The notes beneath the pieces are model-generated. The model ran no database searches and was not told the DNA's origin. It was given only the letters and a program-made list of their open reading frames with translations. From Phymatolithon calcareum (taxonomy: Eukaryota > Rhodophyta > Florideophyceae > Hapalidiales), in assembly GCA_977006965.1 (NCBI GenBank), contig OZ345360.1, forward strand, positions 620,001-684,000: 64,000 bases of DNA, given 5' to 3'. How positions within the stretch are numbered: the stretch's first letter is position 1; each line of letters opens with the position of its first letter. The position numbers were made by a program, and so were the translations under genes. Below, one piece after another: positions 22,491 through 32,489 of the stretch.

Positions 22491-23411
22491 CTAGCACGTG
22501 CGCATCAGATACTCAGGAGCATATCCACCAAACTCAGTAACAACAACATCCACTTCCGACAACGGCACCCAATCAAACTCCCTAACCATAACCTCGACAC
22601 CCTTTCCAGACCTCACATCCGCATACTCCCACACAGCCCCAGGATGTGCCCTCACTCTCCGCATCCCGCACCCTGGATCCCCCTTCAACACACTATACCT
22701 CGGCAACGCCACAACAACCGCCACACCCGCCCGTCTCGCCGCCTTAGCCACAACCCTCGCACCCGAGTCTGCAGCACATCCAAACTTGCAATGCATTGCA
22801 TGAGCGACAATAACAACTTTCCCCGCACCTCGCAGCGCCGTCATCGCTTGATAATCCAAAAAACTCTTCGCGGCCACGCCAGCCGTCGCCATTCGTTCCC
22901 CCAGCAGTTCAGCATCCTTCGTGGGCGGCGCCGCTACGACAATGCGAGGGGCCGGCATCAGCACTCCCGGTATCGTCTGCGCCCTTTCGAGCGCCAGTGC
23001 TGCCGCGTCGGGCAATACGTCGCTGCGAGCCACGGGTGCAAATAGGACGCACTGTCCGGCAAGCGCTGCGCTCAGCTGCTCGCCGAGTTCATTCTCTGCC
23101 TCGCGAACCTCCTGCACGAATGCGGCGAGGAGTGCGGAGCGCGCGTTGGGGGTGTTGTGGTGAAGAATTTCCAATACGCGTTCGCTTAATGCGCGGATCA
23201 GAAGTTCGGAGCGGTCGTGCTCTAGTAAGGCCTCTCGTGTTTTCACAACGATGTCGGGGGCATCGCCGGCACAGAGAGCTGCTGCGCGTAACAGTTGGGC
23301 GACCTGAAAGGCGATCGCGCTGCGTAGCGTTATTACGCCACTCTCGCGCTGACGTAGGTACTCTTGTACTGTTGCACCCAGCTTTTTCGGAAGGAAAGTG
23401 CATCCACTCAT
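22491..23411 (-). CDS. eIF2B beta-subunit-like protein
   Basis: 306 residues, intron-free. The N-terminal half is helical; the C-terminal half has the Rossmann-like fold of the eIF2B alpha/beta/delta family, with VVIVAHAMHCKFGCAADSGA, then VAVVVALPRYSVLKGDPG and the closing DWVPLSEVDVVVTEFGGYAP. The closing segment matches eIF2B beta (VPPE-x-V-x-L-F-x-x-N-x-GG-x-AP) better than alpha or delta, hence the subunit call. eIF2B exchanges GDP for GTP on eIF2 during translation initiation. The protein is shorter than usual beta subunits (about 350) and its codon use is very GC-rich compared with neighbours (many GCG and GTG). An alpha subunit remains possible. Confidence 0.75.
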   Translation of the reverse strand: MSGCTFLPKKLGATVQEYLRQRESGVITLRSAIAFQVAQLLRAAALCAGDAPDIVVKTREALLEHDRSELLIRALSERVLEILHHNTPNARSALLAAFVQEVREAENELGEQLSAALAGQCVLFAPVARSDVLPDAAALALERAQTIPGVLMPAPRIVVAAPPTKDAELLGERMATAGVAAKSFLDYQAMTALRGAGKVVIVAHAMHCKFGCAADSGARVVAKAARRAGVAVVVALPRYSVLKGDPGCGMRRVRAHPGAVWEYADVRSGKGVEVMVREFDWVPLSEVDVVVTEFGGYAPEYLMRTC

Positions 23412-23785
23412 CGCTGTGCGTCGATGGGAATTGCAGGTAGGAAGCTTATTAGCTGGCCTTTTGGAAACGATGGAATGGGCTATAGCTTCGGATGGGAAAT
23501 CTTGAACTGGCTGCTCTCTTCTCGATGTTTTCTGTTCTATCTCAAGCTGCAGAGTTATTCCCGGTCAATGCTGAGAGCACGTCGATTGCTGTATGATCGT
23601 ATTTACACGTGTAGGCGGATATCATAGGTTCTCTCATGTTTCAGCGTTGGCAACCTCGGCCACCTTACCCATCACCTCCTGACTCCGGACGTGCGAACGC
23701 CTGCACTTTGATCCCTTCGCTCCGTTCTCGAAACTCTTTCTCACGTCTTGCAGCCTCTTGCCTTGGTTCCGTCCAGTCGTTCAAG
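23412..23785. other. Divergent promoter region
   Basis: 374 bp between two genes that diverge, the eIF2B-like gene on the left and DRG1 on the right. No further gene seen. Confidence 0.6.
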
Positions 23786-25072
23786 ATGTCTGCGACGTTG
23801 CAAAAAATCGAGGAGATCGAGGCCGAGATGGCGCGCACGCAGAAGAACAAAGCGACGGCGCAACATCTGGGTCTGTTGAAAGCGAAGCTAGCAAAGCTGC
23901 GACGCGAGCTCATTGCTCCACCAAAGGGTGGTGGCGGTGGTGGTGGCGAAGGTTTCGAGGTGTCCAAGACTGGCGATGCACGCGTAGGGCTTGTCGGCTT
24001 TCCTTCTGTCGGGAAAAGTACATTACTCACCCTGTTGACAGGACAGGAGAGCCAGGCTGCGGAGTACGAATTTACAACTGTCACGTGCATTCCTGGTATG
24101 GTTTACCACGAGGGTGCCAAGATACAGCTTCTCGATCTTCCGGGAATTATTGAGGGTGCCAAGGATGGAAAGGGTCGCGGACGACAGGTTATCGCCGTCG
24201 CGCGATCATGCGACCTCATTCTTATTACGCTCGATGCTGCGAAGCCTGCGAGTGACAAACGGCTCATTGAGTATGAACTGGAGGGATTTGGCATCCGGCT
24301 GAATAAGAAGCCGCCAAATGTCACATACCGTCGGAAGGATCGCGGGGGCATTTCGTTTTCTTCCGCGGTGCAGACGGATCTAACGCTTGATCTTATCAAG
24401 AGCGTTTGCGCCGAGTATAAGATTCATAACGCTGATTTTACATTGCGTGAGCCTTGGTACGTGCGACATTCTCTGCAGGCAGCGTTGCGATGATGATTGG
24501 GTTAATATTGACATTGTGTTTACAATGTGTTTCGATGCTGTATTGATGGCACAGTACGATTGATGACATCATCGACTTGATAGAGGGAAATCGGAAGTAC
24601 ATCCCAGCGATTTATGTGGTCAACATGATCGACAAGATCAGTATGGAAGAGCTCGAGTTGTACGACCGATTGGATCGATACTGTCCCATTAGCGGTCGGC
24701 TGAAGTGGAACATTGATGGATTGTTGGATGCTATATGGGATGACCTGAAACTTGTGCGAGTTTATACCAAGCCAAAGGGTGAGATTCCTGACATGTCCGA
24801 ACCGGTTATTTTAAAGTCAGCTCCACGGCACCGAACTGTGGAAGCGTTTTGCAATCGGATTCATAAAGGGCTTGCGAAAGATCTCAAATTTGCCCTTGTG
24901 TGGGGTAGAAGTACCAAGTTCAATCCACAAAAAGTCGGAAAAGACCATGTACTAGAAGATGAAGTAAGTTTTTACTCTGCGTTTTACCTCGTGTTGTCTG
25001 AATTGAAACCTTTACTGACAGTAGCCTCTCCTTTTGCAACAGGATGTTATCCAACTGGTGAAGCAAGTATAA
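23786..25072 (+). CDS. DRG1: DRG1 family GTPase (three exons)
   Basis: Exons 23786-24456, 24555-24963 and 25043-25072 give 369 residues, the normal size for DRG1. Motifs: [11 protein letters not shown] (P-loop), TTVTCIPG (switch I region), [19 protein letters not shown] (G3 and the DRG-specific stretch), and NMID (G4, where many relatives have NKID). The C-terminal TGS domain ends with [10 protein letters not shown] and [12 protein letters not shown]1 binds DFRP1-type partners and acts on translating ribosomes and microtubules. The introns are 98 nt (donor GTACGT) and 79 nt (donor GTAAGT); both end in CAG and splicing restores family sequence exactly. The frame is open further upstream, but the ATG at 23786 gives the usual [12 protein letters not shown] start. 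Confidence 0.95.
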
Positions 25073-26418
25073 AGGCGCAGGATTGCCCTTTGTCGCACGA
25101 TTACATCGGAGCATATCAGGCAGCCTGATCGCCGCATTGGGGCTCGATAATTGTGTAATCCACGAGAGGAGTGACTGATGCCCGTCCCAATATACTAACT
25201 ATTCGTTTAGGAGAAACTAGCCGGTCAATCAGTGGACACTCAGCGCACCTTGTACTGGATAAAGCAAAACTATCACGCATATCTCAGAAGTAACGAAGAT
25301 GTCAGGCGTGGTTGTAAGAATTTGGCCACAAGACAACAGGTGATGACTCAATGAACAAAAGAGTCCAGAGAACCATCTCCTGGGCGAATTCAGTCGCAAC
25401 CCCTTTTCGATCTTGCGAAGTTCCTACACATACGAAAAAACGCCGTGAGGGCGCAACATTCTGTGCGGAAACAACGCAAACACAACTGCTGCAAACGCAA
25501 CAGAATCGGTCCGGAAGGTTATTAGATTAACATTAATCAGTCAAGCTAAAAAACTCCGGGAACGGTTCATCACGACTGCAATTTTCTTCTGCACTGGTCT
25601 GGTATTTCGGCAGATATCAACTGTTGACCGGCTTCCCGACCAAATCGGATGGCACAAGTCCCCTCGCAATGAGATGCGGCCATCGATTATGTCGAGATAA
25701 CCGCCGGATCGACCCGGATCCGGCTGCAAACATTTGTCTTGATATATTTCTCGGGTATGGCAGAGTGTATGATACTTTTGGGCCCCGAAACTTCGGGAAC
25801 AATGAAGTATGGGCTTGCTTACATGACATGGCATTGTAAGCTCTGTATCCAACCACAGCACATTTTTATGTGAGCCCTTAACCCATGGCACTGACGTCGG
25901 TCAACAAATAAGAGAAAAATAGAAATTGGCACTCTTTTCGAGAACGAAGAGAAGATTATTGTTTTTTTCATTTTCGCCACTTCACTGCAGCCGAGAAGTT
26001 TCTAAAATTGATGACCAGCCCATAATGGAGAGTGCATGCAGGACAGTGCAGTATTCCATTTCATCGAGGCCAATCGCATGCTGTATTCTGTGTATCATAC
26101 TGTATGTAGACCGTCCAACCAGGGGATTGTGCCCTGGTCCAACGAAGCAAAAAGTGCCCCCGGAGGAACGGACAGCGTTCACTTGGACTTGCCTCGCTGT
26201 CTTCTACCGAATCCCAGCAGGTGGATGATGTTCCTACAAATCTGCCAGTGCAATCTCCTATACTTTTTCTCCCCAACCCTCATTTGTGTACCTACTGTTT
26301 TCCTAAACTGCTGTTGAACTCTGCTACAAAAGGCACGGATCAGGTGTGCTTCACCTCTCCACCCACCCATCCACTCACCCACCGACAGCATCCACGCCCG
26401 CAAGCAGGAACAAGCAAG
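25073..26418. other. Spacer of 1.3 kb, no gene seen
   Basis: No recognisable protein or RNA gene. Several frames of 70-115 residues overlap on both strands without family features. The last 150 bp, rich in C and T, precede the small secreted peptide and could be its promoter and 5' leader. Confidence 0.45.
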
Positions 26419-26625
26419 ATGGTTCGCACATTCTTCATCTTCTTGCTCGCCCTCCTTATTCTGCAGGTCACGGCAGCGCCAGTCTCTACAACAGTTCGTG
26501 TCTCCACAGTGCGTTATGGTGTACACGGTCTGCGCAGGACACGTTCCGCCTCTCGCTCTGCGGACGCCGTCCGAATCGCTCAGTTGAACCAGCGCGTCGC
26601 CAAAGAGAGGAAGAACAAGTCATGA
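26419..26625 (+). CDS. Small secreted basic peptide (68 residues)
   Basis: The peptide starts MVRTFFIFLLALLILQVTAA, a clear signal peptide with probable cleavage after the Ala-Ala near residue 20. The mature part of about 48 residues has many Arg and Lys, including RR and KER-KNK clusters, and no Cys. The reading frame is also open upstream of 26419, but only this ATG gives a signal sequence. I recognise no family. The gene stands alone in a long spacer. It may be a secreted signal or wall-associated peptide; function unknown. Confidence 0.5.
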   Translation: MVRTFFIFLLALLILQVTAAPVSTTVRVSTVRYGVHGLRRTRSASRSADAVRIAQLNQRVAKERKNKS

Positions 26626-27217
26626 TCGTCAAGCCTAACTGTTGCTTATTCTGATCTCAAAGCAGTGCTTTCAGGTCTGTGTACCACTATTGTACTATTC
26701 TTCTCATCAACTGTTCGTTATTGCGGCTGAGTGCATCAGTCTCTTGTTCTTTCCTGTGAGCGATGGCTATGAGGAGTATAAAACAAATTGTTATGTCTGT
26801 ACGACTACGCTTTCCCAGTTATTGTCCAGTTTGAGCCGACTTGGCTTGTGTCAAAAAGTACTTCCCATTTTTCACATGTTCTTCACTTTGAAATTAGTGC
26901 ATGTTCGCAAAGGCAATCATGCACTTATTTCAAGTGTTTCGTGCCTACTGATGGCCACTCCGACAGACACATACTCCGTCAATAAACTCTGCAGAAAAGG
27001 AGTGGTGAACAAGGCCTTCAGGACAAGTACATCTTGCCCAAACAAGGCGCATTCGAACTGTAGTGTCGGAATCTCAAGGCCACTGTAGCTCATCAGCTTC
27101 TTTCATCCTTACAGCCGGGAAACTTTTACCTTCTTCTCCTTGCTGGTCTGACAAGCAAGGAGCTGGGAAATTTGTTTTAGAAGGTACTACCGCTATGATA
27201 AGCCTATCGGCCCTCTT
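26626..27217. other. Spacer, no gene seen
   Basis: About 590 bp, T-rich. A 148-residue frame from 26642 shows no family features and overlaps others; not accepted. Confidence 0.45.
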
Positions 27218-27440
27218 TGCGAAAGGATTATCATACATGATGCTGACACAGCTGAAGTCATGAGTGCCGAGATCCAATTCTATTTCCACGTGTAAGCAAG
27301 CTTTGGTTTGCACCTCCGGAGAGTCCTCTACAATCAAAATATTATGACAATAAAACCTGGTCGCTGGTGCTGTTCTCCCGAGGGAGGCAGACTGATTTCG
27401 TTCCTATTATCGATTCTCCTACTCTTCTCCCGCGTGTCAG
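27218..27440 (+). repeat. Solo LTR relic related to the 14-19 kb copia element
   Basis: Bases 27261-27300 and 27309-27358 match the reverse complement of the LTR at 19370-19573 (shared blocks include GAGTGCCGAGATC, CCACGTGTAA, CACCTCCGGAGA and ACAATAAAA). Similarity extends to the LTR start near 27218 (TGCGA...) and to a TGTCAG-like end near 27440. It is in the opposite orientation to the full element. No internal coding sequence is attached, so it is a solo LTR or a truncated end. Confidence 0.75.
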
Positions 27441-27760
27441 CGAGGATTTTTGCGTATGCTACGAGTACATTGGCTGAAAACCTTGTGTGGGTGAAAAACC
27501 TCCAGTGGAGTAAAACTCACACTGCCGTCTACAAAATCATCACTGTGACTGGGCATCGTTCCTTAGAAGAAGATAGACGGTTAGACACGCAACATCATTG
27601 TCATCATGCCGAATATCATTGTTCTTTACATTTCTTATTTTTCAAAAAAAGACTCAGGGACTGTTATTTCTCGCAGCCCTCTCCGTTGGCATTCGACCTG
27701 ATCACGTAAACTCGTCAGAACAGGGACTACCTTTGCAGGCAGTTCTTCAGTGCTACAAGA
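27441..27760. other. Spacer, promoter region of the methyltransferase
   Basis: 320 bp between the LTR relic and the next start codon; no gene seen. The relic lies close enough to influence transcription of the downstream gene. Confidence 0.4.
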
Positions 27761-28666
27761 ATGTTGTCCTTTGCACCGTCGATTACACGACTATCGCTCA
27801 AGTGCTCAGCAGGCAATCAAGAAAACAGCCAGAGCTTGCGAAAATGCGCTCCATCTGCGCCATGCTGCGTCTCGCGTAGAAAACTCATGCAGAGTAGTAT
27901 CGCTCTTTCCGCCGCACTCCTTCCATTCCTTCCAAGTGAAGCAGCGGAGGACATAGCCGAGCTTGATTTGAGCAATGACCGACCGACTATCAATTTCAAG
28001 CGTTTTTTCGCAGATTCAATGGAGAACGACATGAAACTTTATGAAGAACGCATTGCAGAACGGAAGAAGACACTATTCCAAAACCACGTACCGAAAGGGG
28101 CCACATTGCTCGACATTGGCCTCGGAAGCGGCCCGAACCTAAAATATTTGCCCCGTGACACTCGGGTTGTCGGCCTTGAGCCGAACAAGTTCATGTGGGC
28201 GTACAGCGAGGAGAAGGCCAAAACCCTCGGTCTCTCATTGACACTCCAAGAAGCATTCGCGGAATCAATACCAATGCCTGACGCATCCTGCGATACAGTT
28301 GTGTCCACCCTGACTCTTTGTTCTGTTAAGTCTCCTTCGGATGTGGTGGATGAAATAGGACGAGTGTTAAAGCCGGGCGGGTACTTTCTTTTTGTCGAGC
28401 ATACCCTTGCGCCGTCTTCAAAACCAATCGTCCGAGCAGCGCAAAACATTCTCAACCCGGTGCAAAACTTTCTGGCGGAAGGATGCAATTTGAACAGAGA
28501 TACCGAAGGTCTCATTCGCAAGAAGGGCGAGCTGTTGTTCGACGAAGTTGAAGTGGATCGTTTCGAAGCCGACTTTGGAACTGATAGCACCATTGGCAAT
28601 ACATTGGTCACACTTGTTCGCCCGCACATAGCTGGTTACGCTCGGCGATCCAAAAACGATACATAA
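27761..28666 (+). CDS. METTL7-like SAM methyltransferase, probably imported into the thylakoid
   Basis: 301 residues, intron-free. Residues 1-40 are rich in Ser and basic residues like a plastid transit peptide. They are followed by a twin-arginine motif and hydrophobic stretch (SRRKLMQSSIALSAALLPFL) ending SEAAED, which fits a Tat-type thylakoid lumen signal. The catalytic part has the SAM-binding motif LLDIGLGSGPNLKYLP, the VVGLEPN acidic loop and the motif RVLKPGGYFLFVEH, as in Methyltransf_11/METTL7 proteins. Plants have plastid relatives of unknown substrate. The gene is convergent with the YkgJ-type gene, only 32 bp apart. Confidence 0.85.
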   Translation: MLSFAPSITRLSLKCSAGNQENSQSLRKCAPSAPCCVSRRKLMQSSIALSAALLPFLPSEAAEDIAELDLSNDRPTINFKRFFADSMENDMKLYEERIAERKKTLFQNHVPKGATLLDIGLGSGPNLKYLPRDTRVVGLEPNKFMWAYSEEKAKTLGLSLTLQEAFAESIPMPDASCDTVVSTLTLCSVKSPSDVVDEIGRVLKPGGYFLFVEHTLAPSSKPIVRAAQNILNPVQNFLAEGCNLNRDTEGLIRKKGELLFDEVEVDRFEADFGTDSTIGNTLVTLVRPHIAGYARRSKNDT

Positions 28667-28698
28667 GAGGATATGTGTTGGTGCTTTGTGTGCCTCGC

Positions 28699-29298
28699 TC
28701 ATTCTTCTGCACATTTTTCGTCATGTTCGTGCATCTGAGCCATTTGCGGAAACGGTTCACCAGCTGTTTTCACGCGCGCTTCAGCGCCAACGAGTTGTGT
28801 AAAGTGGTCCACTTCTTTGCTTTCTGTGCCGTAAATTTCGCCGATTTGATCGATGCAGCAATTTATTGCGAAGTTGTCCATGTCCTCCTCTTCCACGTCG
28901 TACAGATCTTTAAACACTTCAGGTGACACTCGGCAGAATCTTGGTCGATCTTCGTATATGGAGCAGTTTCTGGCAGTGCTGTCGAAGTGTCGACACCACC
29001 CATCGTCGCCAATCATTGCAATATACTCAACTACATCCTTCTCGTTTTTCAGCATCCCACGCAGCACTTCCGCGTCGTAGTCCCCGATTTTGCAGCATGC
29101 ACCGCAGTCTTTCATACAGCTCCATTCCAATTTCGCGGGGGATGGAGGTGCTGGGGTTATAGTCATCATCGGCTTCTGTTGTAGATTCTTCGAGGCAGAT
29201 GCCTTATCCCGCCGTAAAACTTGCGGCGTGCCAGGACATGAAAACCCCAAGGTCTGCGAAAGGCTACGCCTTTGTTGACAAAAACTGTAGTTTTCCAT
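28699..29298 (-). CDS. YkgJ/UPF0153 family metal-chelating protein
   Basis: 199 residues. The family hallmark is a Cys cluster: CMKDCGACC near residue 61, then WCRHF, CSIYEDRPRFCR near 110, and a later Cys pair (NCCID). These coordinate Zn or an iron cofactor in the CxxCxxCC (FliB/YkgJ) family, some members of which are proposed protein-modifying enzymes. The first 50 residues are Ser/Arg/Gln-rich and could be a plastid transit peptide, as in plant relatives. The start at 29298 is the first ATG in frame. It is tail-to-tail with the methyltransferase. Confidence 0.8.
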   Translation of the reverse strand: MENYSFCQQRRSLSQTLGFSCPGTPQVLRRDKASASKNLQQKPMMTITPAPPSPAKLEWSCMKDCGACCKIGDYDAEVLRGMLKNEKDVVEYIAMIGDDGWCRHFDSTARNCSIYEDRPRFCRVSPEVFKDLYDVEEEDMDNFAINCCIDQIGEIYGTESKEVDHFTQLVGAEARVKTAGEPFPQMAQMHEHDEKCAEE

Positions 29299-29609
29299 CA
29301 GAGGTTTGACATATCTTGTTAGTTATAGGGAGACGCAGTTCACGTGCGCTCTCTGTAACGGGAGAGACGGAGCGACCAGATCAGTACCAGCTTACGGTCG
29401 ATTCGAAAACAAGACCAGCAAGGTCGAGATCAAAAGCTATCATAACTCAAATCTAACCTCATACGTACTACAGTACATCGAACGCGATCTCTGCATCGAC
29501 ACGCAAAAGAAGTCGGGAAGCGAAAGAAGAGATGAGCGGTGTTGTGGTGCCTGTTCATTAAAAATATTGTTGATCGATTGCTGAAGGTCTTGTGCACACA
29601 GCGTTAAGA
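29299..29609. other. Divergent promoter region
   Basis: 311 bp between the starts of the YkgJ-type gene and gatB. No gene seen. Confidence 0.5.
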
Positions 29610-31504
29610 ATGATGACTCGCCTTGCTGCCTTTCTGGTTTCACCTGGGGCTGCGCAAATTGTCCGGCGAGGACAAAGATTCGCGATTCATGCAGCGCCAG
29701 TTCCTACTTCTGCTTCCGTGCCACGCGGTCCTCGACATAATGCTGTACCGATGATGGTTTCTACTGAGACCACTCAGAGGAAGAAGGAGAACAATAAGGC
29801 GCAAAACGGACGCGGTAATACTCGCAGGGAGAAAAAGAGCACCGTATCAAGGTCCTTTCAAGCAGCGATTGACAAATACCAACCCATCATCGGTGTTGAA
29901 GTGCACGTCCAGTTGTCAACTAAGACAAAGGCATTCTGCTCTTGTTCCACTCGTAAGAAGCGAACTCCCAATGTTAATATTTGTCCTGTCTGCATGGGAC
30001 ATCCCGGTGCATTGCCGGTCTTGAATGAAAAAGTCGTGGAACTTGCAGCGAAGGCAGGTATGGCGCTCAATTGCACAATTTCTCGGCAGTGCTCATTTGA
30101 CCGAAAGAATTATTACTACGCCGACACCGCGAAGAACTATCAAATATCTCAAAACCTCTTTCCAATCGCCGAGAACGGCAGTATCGAGCTTGCCAATTCT
30201 GGGAAGAAAATCCGCATCACCAGACTGCATATGGAGGAGGATGCCGCAAAAATGTCGCACGAGGGCGGCACTAACGGCACTGGAAGACTGGGAGATTCCA
30301 CACATTCTTCAATTGACTTCAATCGAGGCGGAGTCCCACTCATTGAAATTGTCACTGAGCCAGATATTCGCTCCGGTGCAGAGGCTGCAGAATATGGACA
30401 GGAATTGCAGCGTATTCTGAGATATATCGGCGCGAGCGATTGCAACATGCAAGACGGCAGTTTTCGTTGTGACGTGAATGTATCTATTCGTCCCAAGGAT
30501 GTGGAAGAATTCGGTACTCGGGTCGAACTGAAGAATCTCAATTCGTTTGCATCAGTACAGAAAGGCGTTGATTTTGAAATTGAACGTCAAGCGGGTGTTC
30601 TCAGTGAGGGAGGGAAAGTGATCCAGGAAACACGAACGTGGGATGAAAAGCTTTTGCAGACCAGAACTATGCGCGTCAAGGAAGGCTCGGCCGATTATCG
30701 ATATTTCCCCGAGCCCGATATTCCTCCACTTTCGCTTGACAGAGAGACTTTAGAAACGTGGAGGAAGGAGTTGCCAGAATTGCCGGCTGAGAAGCGGGCG
30801 CGCTTCCAGACCGAGTATGGGCTGTCACAGTATGACGCGTTTTTGCTCGCCGATGACGTTGCGGTTTCTGAATACATGGATATGACGGTGGCAGGAGGTG
30901 CAGACCCGAAGCAGGCAGCAAATTGGATTATGGGCGATCTGACAAAGGTTTTGAAGTTTGAGAAAATGGATATCTCAAAGAGCAAGCTTGCTCCGGAGGG
31001 AATGGCCGAACTAATTGACATGATATCTGCAGGGCGTATCAGTGGAAAAATTGCGAAGGACTTGCTCCCGGAACTTGTCACAAAGGGGGGATCGCCATCG
31101 AAAATTGTAATTGAAAGGTTTGTTGTGTTTTCTTTGGTTTTCTTTGTTGTTCAACTATAGACGTTGCTAACGGTTGTATTCTTGTTCTTGTTGCCTGTGT
31201 GTCACCAATGTTTCAGGAATCTCACAAGTATTTCCGATCCAGAGGAAGTTACAAAGCTTGTCCGTTCAGTGTTGGAGTCAAATCCAAAAGAGCTCGCTGC
31301 GTATCGAGAGGTTCGTGAAATATTTCGATGTTTCCTTTGCTATTTATCGATAGAGTTCTTTCTAACTTTTTGCGATTGTTTACATGTGAATAGGGAAAGA
31401 CTAAGCTATTCGGATTCTTCGTCGGGCAAGTAATGAAAAGCTCTGGTGGGAGAGCAGACCCCAAGATATCGAATGATATTCTGAAATCTTTGCTAAGTGA
31501 GTAG
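29610..31504 (+). CDS. gatB: Glutamyl-tRNA(Gln) amidotransferase subunit B, organellar (three exons)
   Basis: Exons 29610-31117, 31217-31310 and 31394-31504 give 570 residues. GatB/GatCAB converts Glu-tRNA(Gln) to Gln-tRNA(Gln) in plastids and mitochondria, by binding the mischarged tRNA and channelling ammonia from GatA. Visible landmarks: [16 protein letters not shown], a Cys cluster with [15 protein letters not shown], the [17 protein letters not shown] signature, [11 protein letters not shown], and the tRNA-binding YqeY-like tail ending [15 protein letters not shown]. The first 100 residues are basic and Ser/Ala-rich, an import sequence. The introns are 99 and 83 nt; splicing restores the C-terminal family sequence. 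The reading frame is open 18 bases upstream through a GTG, but ATG 29610 is chosen. Confidence 0.96.
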
Positions 31505-31884
31505 TAAGAGAATTTTGGAGACGGCGGAGAGAGTTTAGATCAATTCCATATGCAATGCGATTTTGGTGTCATCTATTGGAAGAAAGAGATGATCATTTTC
31601 ACCTATGACCGTGGAAGTCGACCAGATAATTACTCAAAAGTTCTCGTGAGGAAGCATTCCGTGAGATATGGGCCACAAATCCCACCCTGCAAAATATTTT
31701 ATCAAATTAGGCAGCTTTAGCCGCGTCCGGAAACCACATCAACCGTGTAATCGGTGGAAGCTTCATTCGACCTTGAAATCGGGTACAGGCCCCTGGATTC
31801 CGTGTGAATGTAGTGGTTCGTCTTCGCTAGAGCTGAAGCAGATACCTCGCAAGAAGTCGGCAGGCTTTTGGCGAAAAACTCAAA
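31505..31884. other. Spacer, no gene seen
   Basis: 380 bp between gatB and the next gene on the same strand. No coding sequence supported. Confidence 0.5.
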
Positions 31885-32412
31885 ATGTCATCTCCTCTTC
31901 AGTTTGTCCCAGCCCCCGGCCTTTCTTCGCTGACGTCCACGTTTGTAACTTCAAGGCCAAGTTTCGCAAAGGTCTGCACAAAACGACAAAGCTTGACTCA
32001 TGGTTTTCCCATCCGCGCATCACAGCTCCCCAATGGAGAGAGTGCACCAAGCGGGGACACCGGCAGTCAAGCCGACGATGCAGAGCTACAGCGTGAACTT
32101 CGTGCCAAAGTGAAAGAGTTATTTGGATCGTCTGACAACGTTTCAATTCTCGTGACTGGCGACAGAGCTGAGTTCACTGTTCGACAAGCACCGAACAGTC
32201 AAAATGCAAACGATTATAAAGCTGCAGTGGCGACTGTTGCAAGTATTGCCGTAATTTCTGTTGTCGCTGGTTTATTATTTTCCTATCTTTATTTCACTGG
32301 CGCAGTGCACGGCGCTCCACAACCTGAGCGCCGGTACGATATGCCACAATTCTCAACGAGTTCGTATATCGATCCGTACGAGCTGCTTGAAGCGGAAGGG
32401 GAGCAGCTATAA
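31885..32412 (+). CDS. Plastid-targeted single-pass membrane protein, unknown
   Basis: 175 residues. Residues 1-50 are rich in Ser, Thr and basic residues without acidic ones, typical of a plastid transit peptide. The middle has an acidic, helical segment (ELQRELRAKVKELFGSS) and a short beta-like part. One membrane span lies at about residues 117-141 (AVATVASIAVISVVAGLLFS). The tail ends with an acidic DPYELLEAEGE motif. No family recognised. It converges with the SBDS-type gene with 77 bp between stop codons. Confidence 0.55.
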   Translation: MSSPLQFVPAPGLSSLTSTFVTSRPSFAKVCTKRQSLTHGFPIRASQLPNGESAPSGDTGSQADDAELQRELRAKVKELFGSSDNVSILVTGDRAEFTVRQAPNSQNANDYKAAVATVASIAVISVVAGLLFSYLYFTGAVHGAPQPERRYDMPQFSTSSYIDPYELLEAEGEQL

Positions 32413-32489
32413 ACATGTGGGAACAAAGTCGTTTTCGCAAAAACAACCGGGAACTAGGATTGCATAGGGGGTACAAAAATTGAAACAAA

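Noticed and set aside
22498-23440. Several frames of 100-147 residues opposite or across the eIF2B-like gene
   Set aside because: The eIF2B-like gene explains the stretch; the others arise from its high GC content, which removes stops.
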